From contig WELA01004388.1 of NCBI GenBank assembly GCA_009602735.1, positions 555,549-607,268 on the forward strand: DNA of 51,720 nt, written 5' to 3'. This document shows positions 43,944 through 51,720 of this stretch, in pieces. Position 1 is the first letter of the stretch, and every line of letters begins with the position of its first letter. The translations under genes were made by a program, and so were the position numbers. The stretch comes from Mesotaenium endlicherianum (lineage: Eukaryota; Streptophyta; Zygnematophyceae; Zygnematales; Mesotaeniaceae). The notes under the pieces are model-generated. The model was given only the letters and a program-made list of their open reading frames with translations. It had not been told where the DNA came from and ran no database searches.

Positions 43944-45187
43944 AATGAATCAATCCATTATTTATTTAATTAATTTCATATACAAGTACAACCCTAAATA
44001 AGTATTATGTCAATACACTCACATGTGCGAGTTCAAATAAATGAATGTATGTCAGTGAATGCGAGTTTACTTACTTTGTCAAAAAAGTCAGCAGGATGAC
44101 TTTTGTATCATTGTGTAATTTGCTGACTTTGTTGAAAAGGTCAGCAGGATGACTTTTGTATCATAGTATAATTTGCTGAGATTTATATATCAGTTATATA
44201 TAGGATATAATATCAATAGGTTGACATATAGTAAGCTCGCTTGATATTAGTCAGTGTACTTAGCTTCAGTACGCTAAGGATAGATATATTCATTTAGATT
44301 ATTATTTGTAGATTGGCACATGTGACTGTAGTACATTGAAAGTCAGGAGGTTGACTGAGATTTGGTAAACCGATGTCCTACCAGTGTGGTTAAGTCCTGA
44401 GTAGGCGGAGCCGTCGTCAGTCAACTGGACAGTTAGGACTTCAGTCAACCAACCAATTAATATGGTCGTTATGCCTAGATCCGTGGGTCCCAACTTAACG
44501 GTTTCCCACGAAACAGCGCACCTTGCGCCGTGGTCAACCAGGTGGTCACTAGGTACATAGCAGGCTGGGATCTCGTGGTCCCTCATTCTGGACAGTAGGC
44601 TTTACAGTCGGATTTTCACTTGCAAGTCATGTGTGCACTTTTGGGTTCTTTCTAATGACCAGCCTTCACGGAATATGACATGGCTGCTTTCTCTGCGCTC
44701 CAAATGGAGCGAAATAGGACGTTTTGGAAAGGTCTCGTCAAGATGCGTCCGTTGCCGTTGAGTTTGCTCAATTTGGAGTAGTATTGACAGAGTATGCCCT
44801 CTGACATTTCGGGGTCACTTAGCGGACAGATTCCATGGTTTTGCACCTAAGTCAGTGGGATGTGTTTTAGCTACTTTATGGTCATCTAAATGTGAACGTC
44901 TTTGCTATTCAGTCCCCTGATGTTGTGTATGTGCTTATACATGCTTGTATGCCTGCAAGAGGCCATGAGTTTCTGAAGGAGAAGCTCTAGTCCTCAAGCT
45001 CGCCTCTTTCTTGTGCCTTGTGTTAGTGTGCAACTATGGCACACTACGGTAAGTGAGTCAAGGGATATAGATGGGTAAACGGAATTCACTATGAGGGCAA
45101 AGATCGCTCCCTGATTCCACACGCTTCCACCTATCTCTGATATTACATATTTAAATGAAGTATATTTATCTTGAATAAGCAAAATTC
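43944..45187. mobile_element. Second insertion in the piggyBac element, unclassified
   Basis: About 1.24 kb of AT-rich sequence with no piggyBac similarity separates the middle and C-terminal parts of the transposase. I could not fix its ends or a target duplication. It holds a 53-bp tandem repeat starting at 44087 and 44140 (GTCAGCAGGATGACTTTTGT), a block related to the nested repeat at 27.8 kb (GGTAAACCGATGTCCTACCA at 44365-44384), and a stretch (44690-44840) resembling the untranslated leader of plant LTR retrotransposons. Possibly a non-autonomous LTR-type element or composite debris. Confidence 0.55.
44087..44192 (+). repeat. 53-bp tandem repeat, two copies
   Basis: GTCAGCAGGATGACTTTTGT starts at 44087 and again at 44140, followed both times by ATCAT.GT.TAATTTGCTGA with two mismatches. 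Inside each copy GTCAGCAGGATGAC is itself partly palindromic. Confidence 0.85.
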
Positions 45188-45910
45188 ATTTCACTGGTGA
45201 GAAAGAAGTGAAGCAAGGTACTTTTATTGCAGCAATTTCTGAGCAGCCGCATCAGCTTGCAGTTGCTTGGCAGGATGATAAGGTTGTGCATTTCATGTCT
45301 ACTGCTATAGGGGCGGATGAGAGGAAGGTTAACAAGAAGCAGAAGGATGGCACTATTACCTCAGTAAAGTGTCGGAGATTGTTGCATCACAAACAGCACA
45401 AGGACGCAGTGAACCCGTTTGATAAGTTGTGTTTGCGCGGCAACTACTCTGTCGAGACGGAGCATGTCAGCTTCAAATGGTGGCACAGGTTATACTGAGG
45501 GTTGTTTGATGGGGCTCTTGCAAATGCATTCATACTGTATGACATGGCACATTTCAACGCCAACAGGTACAACTTTATGTTGGAAGTTGTGGGAGGGATG
45601 ACAAACTACAAGTTCACGAGGAACAGGCAGCATCGGTCGGGCCATGAAGAGAGGGCAGGGGAGCAAAGGTGGACAGCTAGGCACTTTCTTGAATGGGTGC
45701 CAGATGGGATAAGGCCTATCTGTGTGGTGTGCAAGTCCAGGATGTGGCCTGAAGGCGCTGCTGGTCGGAAGGTCAGGCCCTCTTACTACTACTCGTCCTG
45801 CAGCGTAGTGCTCTGTGCTGCCTTGCTTTGGGATTTTCCATAATGATAGGAGGGTTCCCCATGTGGATGAGGGATCTTACAGGATGCCTAATAAGAAGAG
45901 CAAAAAATAA
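45188..45910 (+). pseudogene. piggyBac-like transposase, C-terminal part, decayed
   Basis: Begins FTGEKEVKQGTFIAA, then LAVAWQDDKVVHFMSTAIGA, the typical W.D.K.V..LST segment. NPFDKLCLRGNYSVE...KWWHRLY corresponds to the segment between the last catalytic Asp region and the KWW box, then LANAFILYDMAHFN. The C-terminal cysteine-rich finger is recognisable (PICVVCKSRMWPEG, then SYYYSSC) but runs out of frame; in the next frame FHNDRRVPHVDEGSYR reaches a stop at 45908-45910. One stop interrupts after HRLY (45496). Confidence 0.82.
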
Positions 45911-47374
45911 GTAGCTTTAGTTGAGTCCATCCATGCAGCAATAAGAAAGTTTTGAGGCACTAAGTGCTCAAGTTTGCAACAGTTTGATAATTTCCCATTT
46001 AAATAATTCCTCATAATTGTGTGTATATAAAGATTAAATTTTCTGACTTTTATATTTCCGTAACCTTTTGTGAGTCACATGCATCTTGTTTCATAGTATA
46101 TGCATGAGTATGCAGTAATATATGATACTTTATTCTGATTTCAATTTTAGGCGAGAAGTTACTTTCTTAGAGAATTTTGCTATGGGTGCACTCTCTCACT
46201 TCAACCTCCATAACTTCCTGTCTAAACCTTCAATGGGTTTCATTTTTTATTTGGAGTGTTTATGTTAGTTATGCACAGACTGTGAATGAAGTACTTGCAT
46301 GTTATCCATATTCTATTGGACCTATAGTAGTAGCAAAAAGCATTCTGTATCGACAGACTACAGTAATTAAATATTATTTTCAATAATAAATTCATATGCA
46401 ATAAATTAATTTCAAAAATATATAAATATTTCTTAATGTTTATTAAATGGCTCCAAATAGACGATAATCTTACTTCAATCAATGAATGCAGGAAATGCAA
46501 ACAGCTACAGAAAATCATAAACAGCTCACGTTTAATGACTTAGAAGCCTACTAGTTTCATATCGGAATATTACTACTTGTAGTAGGTTGATAATTATACA
46601 ACGGCAATCATTTACACTTAACAATATTTTCTAGCTTCATAATTTTCACATTTATGTTTGCTCACTTAATTCATAGGACCAAACGTTGTACACATCAAAC
46701 CAAATGTCGCGCTCTGTTGTTCTGTATAATCTATATCAATCTGTATTTTCTATTCTACCTTGCCGTCTTTCTTTTCAACGTTGGTTTGGTAAATAGCTTC
46801 GGACAAAAATTCTACTTTTCTGAATTATAGGCACAAAATAGATCAAAGTTTGCTTACTCACTTTGTAATACCAAAACCATCACATCCTATACAACCAACC
46901 TGTTTTGACATTGGTTTTGAGAAGAAAATGGGAACAAATATTGAGCTTGACCTAGACTAGTTCCTGCGCTTTGTGGGCATGTAGAGTTCCTCTCCAACAA
47001 CCGCATGGTTGAAGCTTATAAAGCATCTACATCAAACATGCTGCAAAGTATTTTAAATGCCAAGAGCTTGATACTTCAAAGTCTCCTTGACCTGGCTTTT
47101 TAAGGTACATTTTTTACATCTCTCTTTCACCACACGATTTGCTTTCTCCCTTTCCTATGTAAGGTGTCTTTTAAGGGAGAAAAAAAGAACATGTAGCTTC
47201 TACTTCTGTGGTGCCCAATGCACAAGCCCTAATTCCTCTCTGTCATTAGGTTGACTGTTGAAGATATTTTCAAATGGCACCACACAGCAGTAGCTCTGAC
47301 TTTTACACGGAGATTTATGCCCCAAAATTCTCACGTGATCCACCTTGCCCCAAATGAGGTGGCCAGAATCACCC
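45911..47374. other. AT-rich intergenic DNA, no gene seen
   Basis: Low-complexity AT-rich sequence between the piggyBac remnant and the 3' end of the thylakoid-lumen gene. No terminal inverted repeat of the piggyBac element could be identified. The part next to 47374 should contain the minus-strand 3' UTR. Confidence 0.45.
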
Positions 47375-48949
47375 TCAATAACCTCTGTTCTTTTTCAAAT
47401 ACTCCAAAATGCCCTTGTCAGCGGGACTCTGATTTGACTTGTTTTGCAAGGAGCCCTGCAGACCAAGCAGCAGGCACATATTACTTTCTCACCATTAGCA
47501 AAAAAAAAGAGAAAATACATGGGTGATATTTGAGCTTTATTGATGCGCAGGAGGAGCTGGATGCATCCTATGGAGAAAGGAGCAACATAAGAATGTCACA
47601 TTGCATCAAATGATAGTTAATGCTTCTAAACTATGTTCCTGTCTTAATCACCAGATGTTCTGAGTTCAAATAACCTTCATACACGTCAACCAGCAAAAAA
47701 CAAAATGCTCCGTACAGAGTGGTCATCATATGGGAGATACGCATACCTCAATAAATTGGAAGTAGTCCATGAAATTCCGTTTGTAGTAATCATCAAGTCT
47801 CTGCACAAATCGTAGACAAGGTGTAAGATAGGAAGGTGACATATTAGGTGGCCCAAATTAAGCTTCTCGAGAATCAAATCAGAAACCACATTTTTTTCTT
47901 GAAGCAGCACTGCCATAAACCATGATTGCCAGCTTATATGAGAGCATGACACAAATATGAGGTCCTTGGTGCAGATTGGTCAACCTTACGATGCTCCCAT
48001 TCATCTATATATTGAAAGGTGATGGGCTGCCACAAAAGAAGCACTAATTACTTCTTGCAAGCATATTATTGCAGTTGCCCCAATCTGGGCACCCAGATGT
48101 CAGAGAGGAAGAAAACGAAGTTCAAGTGGTTGAAGTGAAGGCGTGACAAGAAGTACTACTACTGAGCAGTCAGCATAAGGAAACCCTCTTAACTTCCTTC
48201 TCAAAGGCGGAAGTTATACAAGCTCATTATGAAGTAATTACCTCTTTGTCATACTTCTCCTTATTTGCTCTCGACCTCTCCAGCAGTCCTGACAATAGCA
48301 TGCCAAGAGAAATTGTCAATACAAGCAGCAATGAGCTGAAAATTTGTGATGTCAAGCTCAGCCACCAGGCTTCTAAATTTTCTCCACTTGGCCAGTACTT
48401 TTTGAAAAAGCAATCGTACAATCTGGCACAGCTGGTTCACCACAATGGAGACATACATGGTCTACTGCTGGTACCTCAAATTCGATGCAGAACCAACTGC
48501 AGACAGGCTACGTGCATAGAAAACCTCAAACAACAAGCGTTTCTTAGTCACACAGTACTGAGGATGAGCCTTGCTCCTGCTTCCGTGTACGCACTTTGGA
48601 TCAAGGGATTTTCTGCAGGAGGAGAACTTGAAGATGCAGTCACCAGCTCATCAGCGATTGCTTCTGGAGGTGTCGAGGATAAAATAGACCCTAATAAAGA
48701 CCCACCGACAAGAATTGGTAAACTTCTAAGGAGTAGTCTACGACGCAAGTTCATATTGCGTCCACTATTCAGTGCGCTAGAAGTATTCTGAGCAGATTCT
48801 GGCAAGGACATGCAAATGTTTGGCCTTCCTCTTCGGACCTGGCACCTGACATTCTTTCGAGTCAATGTGGACGAAGAATCTACGAGGTCAGTCTTTCTCA
48901 AGCAAATTCCTGCAGTACTGACATTGCAAAGTGCAGAGAGGGATGTCAT
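47375..48949 (-). CDS. Small, probably thylakoid-lumenal protein, four exons
   Basis: Minus-strand exons 48949-48595, 48288-48242, 47800-47747 and 47455-47375; every junction is GT-AG with matching phase, giving 178 residues. Residues 1-65 are a Ser/Thr/Arg-rich plastid transit peptide. Residues 69-71 are RRR, followed by a hydrophobic stretch (LPILVGGSLLGSILSS) and an AIA/DE cleavage site near 99, the twin-arginine (Tat) pattern for the thylakoid lumen. The mature part of about 80 residues is charged and helical: NPLIQRLLERSRANKEKYDK, ERLDDYYKRNFMDYFQFIEG, and the end SPADKGILEYLKKNRGY. I know this pattern (KYDKERLDDYYKRN..DYF) from conserved plant proteins of unknown function but cannot name the family reliably. 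Targeting is inferred; the gene appears intact. Confidence 0.85.
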
Positions 48950-49812
48950 CGTGGAGAAACGTTCTCACAAGCAACTCAGCACTTATGATACGGCTTATTA
49001 CTGGTCACTAATAGATGCAGCTCTGGTTGATGTCTCTGCTTTGAGACTCTTCTGAAAACGAAGATTCTAACTGGTGTCGATTCATCGAAGTCGAGAACGC
49101 AAGCTGGCTGTGAAACAGAACTCCGTCACTACACTTGAAACAGAACTCCGTCACCCTAAAGAAAGGAATTGTGCATTTGGTTCGTGTCTGCATTCTTCCG
49201 TCCTTCGCTCCTTGGCCAAGAATTGTCCCACAGATTCTTACCTGATCTATAGGGTTAACTTTCTGTATCGATGGAAGGGATAGTGATGGACTCTTGCGGG
49301 TTATCTGCTGTTGCCTGAAGGATCCAGTCGCTAGTAATATGCCGGAGTACGAGGCTATACGAAATCAGAAGCCGAGAGTCAATTGCGAGGAACGTTGTAG
49401 GACACGCACTCGAAAGCTAGCAAAATGATGACCAGGAACTTATTCTCCCAGTTTGACGCAGCTATCGAGGCATTCATATTCTCCTGCATATCTACACCAA
49501 ATTTGCAACTGGCACAATTCGACACATGATATTTGCCCCAAAGCAAAGCATGTAGTACGCATGATCAAGTGGAACATAGAGCCGCCCCCATCATAGCTGG
49601 TCATATTTGTTGACTATATGAGCTGGCCAGGCATTCTAATTCCACTCCTTACAGCAACATTGCAAAGTGAGGACCTTCTCAAATTGAAAGAAGGATGTCG
49701 CGGTTCCCAGATGGCCCCATAGCCTGAAATGCCAGGTGGCAGCTAAAGGAGAATACGTCAGAGCCAGCCACGAGGGACGGCGCGATCACGATGAAGAAGT
49801 TCAATGACCTAC
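48950..49812. other. 5' flank of the lumenal-protein gene
   Basis: Presumably contains the promoter and 5' UTR of the minus-strand gene. A 25-base word (ending GAACTCCGTCAC) occurs twice at about 49110 and 49140. A minus-strand open stretch at 49685-49755 follows an acceptor-like CTCCTTTAG and ends AAG|GTCCTC; it is phase-compatible with the next feature but unrecognised. Confidence 0.35.
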
Positions 49813-49873
49813 CTTGAACCACAAGCGCGCCTGCATGCACCCCCCCACCTACCCAAGCATACGCCAGGGGCAT
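49813..49873 (-). CDS. Candidate small exon, unrecognised protein
   Basis: A 61-nt minus-strand segment between acceptor ACATTCAG (ending at 49874) and consensus donor CAAG|GTAGGT (from 49812). It encodes MPLAYAWVGGGVHAGALVVQ. It is joined in phase to a possible next exon at about 49685-49755 beginning TWHFRLWGHLG. No family recognised; it is equally possible that this is chance in GC-rich DNA. Confidence 0.25.
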
Positions 49874-51534
49874 CTGAATGTACATGTGCTCACAAGGGAG
49901 GGCCGTGCCTGAGGCTAAAGGTGCAGAGCTTGTGTCTGTCTCTGGGGAGGAAGGGCTTGGGAGCCAGGCCAGAAGGGTCAGCCCTGTCAGGTGGTGTGGC
50001 TGGCAGGGATCTGTCTCTCCCTTGGACGCCCATGTGGACAGCAGGACTAGCCGGGTTGCTGTTGCTGCCGCCCACACTTCTCAGCCTGGGCGCTGCAGGG
50101 CCAGCTTGCGCCACAGGTGTCAGCATGTGCATGTGTATTGTACGTGCCTTCTCTGAAGAACATGCACCCCACAGTCCTCCTGTCTGACAGGCGCTCTTGT
50201 GGTCACGGCTCTCCTGGCTCTGTCTTCCCTTACGCCACCTGGCAGCTCGGGATCCACAGAGGGGGGGGCGATGCTTGTAGGGGCAGGGGCAAGGAAGGGC
50301 CGTGTTGGAACCAGGTGTCCAGCTGTTAGCAATTCCGGCGATGGGCTGCTAGACTACATACAGTGACAGCCGGCGTCAGGCATGTGGCTGCGTGGATACG
50401 GACAGGACCCCCTGGCAACAATACACAACCTTCTTTGGCGTAGAAGTGCTGTGCGCCCGCGCCGGCCGTGCCATCCATGGAGGACGGAGGCGGGCATTGC
50501 GCAAGCGGACCGCTGGCGGGGATGTGAGGCCGATCGGCGGGTGTGCCCGCCAGGCTGGCGAGCTTGGCTGGCCCTATCCCCTTGCGGAGGTTGGAACACC
50601 AAGTGTGTGTGTATGCGCAAGGGCGGTTGCGTGCTTGGGGAGGGGGTGGAAGTGGAAGTGGAAGTGGAAGTGCGGGCGGGGATGAGGGTGGGGGTTGGCG
50701 GGTCTCCCCGGCTCCCGATGGGCACATCGCCAAGCTGCTTCGTGTTATGTCACTCTCTCTCAAAGAACCTCAAAGAACGCCCCGTCACAGCTGCAACTCT
50801 GAGTGGATTCTGGGGGTCTCGGTGGTGGGGGCAGGGGACCGCCAGACGTCGCTAAGTCTCGATGCCAGGTGTCGCTGCCGCAACTGCTGCCGTGAGGTGA
50901 AACGTTATGCTGCCGAGGACGAGCGGGGGAGGAATGAGCTGCACCTGCACGTGGCAAGGGGGTTGGAGGGGCTGCTGGGATCGCTCTGCTGACAGCTTGG
51001 CAGCCAGAAGTCACGTGACAGCTGGCGCAAAACATCCCACGGCTACGCAGCTCTACACTCCCCTCCATCAGTAACCACCTACTGCCTTCCTGGCACCCGC
51101 TAAGTCTCACGCTCCGCTGTCTTCTCCCGCCCTATGTCTTCCGCCTGGGATGCTCCGTATATCCTGGCTCATCTCCCCCCCCCCTCCCATCCCTGTTCCT
51201 CTTCGTTCCTTCCTTGGGGGGGGTGGGGATAGGGGGGGGGGGGGATGCAAAACCTGTGTCTCAAATTAAAACCTCTGCTACTACTCCCAGGCGTTGGCCA
51301 GGCTGACAAAGTGTTCCGCTGCTGACGCTTCATTCTATCGCAAGAAAGAAAAGGCTGCTGGCCTGGGAAGGACGAGGAGAAGAAGGGCTCATGGAAGTTT
51401 GCTGCTGCTGTTGCTGCAACTAGCATTTGTTCCTTCTTTTGTGGCCAGGCCTGAGGGTTGCTGCAAGTGAGGGGCGGGAGGCAGCTGCTAGACAGAGAAG
51501 CACATCACGTGTGTGTCTGCGTGCGCACGTGCAG
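49874..51534. other. GC-rich region, probably intronic or intergenic
   Basis: No exon can be supported. It contains a (GGAAGT)n run at 50647-50672, G/C homopolymers at 51178-51187 and 51216-51244, and scattered CCACNTGGCAG words also common in the ACX introns. It could be an intron of the mTERF-like gene whose exon starts at 51535. Confidence 0.35.
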
Positions 51535-51691
51535 GAGGCCGTGGGCATCGGCGTGGAGGGCATCCCCGAGGTGGTGCAGCGCTGCCCGCAGGTGCCCACA
51601 CAGAGCATCCAAGACAGCCTCCGGCCGCGCATCGAGTAACCGCGCAACGAGGCCGGTGTCCCATTCGCGGCGGTGGCCAGAGGGTCGTCAG
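51535..51691 (+). pseudogene. mTERF-repeat exon with in-frame stop
   Basis: Follows acceptor GCACGTGCAG (ending at 51534). It encodes EAVGIGVEGIPEVVQRCPQV then SIQDSLRPRIE, matching the mTERF repeat pattern of a GV..I..VV.RCPQ segment followed by SI...L.P.IEYL. mTERF proteins bind organellar nucleic acids and act in transcription or splicing in plastids and mitochondria. At 51637-51639 a TAA stands where the family has Tyr. The same frame then continues with RNEAGVPFAAVARGSS to a possible donor at 51692. So the gene carries a nonsense change (or sequencing error), or ends early here. Other exons are not visible and the window ends shortly after. Confidence 0.65.
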
Positions 51692-51720
51692 GTGCCCCCC
51701 TGCACCCCCCCCCCTCCCCC

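Noticed and set aside
48246..48791. Plus-strand open frame of 181 codons
   Set aside because: Antisense shadow of exon 1 and intron 1 of the thylakoid-lumen gene, whose minus-strand exons have motifs and matching phases; the plus frame also lacks an ATG start.

Overview
The window is nuclear DNA of a eukaryote, most likely a photosynthetic streptophyte (a charophyte-grade alga or early-diverging plant). The reasons are a multi-exon gene with a plastid/thylakoid-lumen transit peptide, a plant-type peroxisomal acyl-CoA oxidase, a WRNIP1 homologue with an N-terminal UBA-like segment, and plant-style hAT, Ty3/gypsy and piggyBac transposons. The species cannot be read from the sequence. Composition is two-state: GC-rich, CpG-rich genic DNA (about 1-21.5 kb and 49.7-51.7 kb) and AT-rich, transposon-filled DNA between them.

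Layout. About 0.8-1.0 kb: one probable exon of an unrecognised minus-strand membrane protein. 3.27-6.52 kb (+): WRNIP1-type AAA+ ATPase in three exons. 6.99-7.07 kb (+): tRNA-Lys(CUU). 7.16-7.62 kb: a perfect 46-bp tandem duplication and a decayed miniature transposon. 7.95-21.52 kb (+): acyl-CoA oxidase in 18 phase-consistent exons, ending in the peroxisomal signal SRL, with a 103-base assembly gap in one intron. 22.5-24.1 kb (-): weak exons of an unrecognised gene.

25.3-45.9 kb is a transposon nest: a 241-bp MITE; a 3,981-bp element with terminal inverted repeats of about 460 bp enclosing a second long inverted repeat; two oppositely oriented pieces of one Ty3/gypsy family; and a decayed piggyBac transposase split by two insertions. 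The larger insertion is an intact-looking 8,542-bp hAT element (34,924-43,465) with 18-bp perfect terminal repeats and a perfect 8-bp target duplication. It carries a spliced BED-finger transposase gene whose 3.2-kb intron is almost filled by a 3-kb tandem array of short palindromes with a higher-order duplication of about 1,057 bp.

47.38-48.95 kb (-): a complete four-exon gene for a small, probably thylakoid-lumenal protein. 51.53-51.69 kb (+): one mTERF-repeat exon with an in-frame stop. The host genes are housekeeping functions (replication-fork maintenance, translation, peroxisomal beta-oxidation, chloroplast function) with no operon-like relation to each other. The nested transposons, above all the hAT element with its intronic palindromic array, are the most unusual content. 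All exon structures were deduced by eye from splice sites, reading phase and family knowledge, without transcript data.
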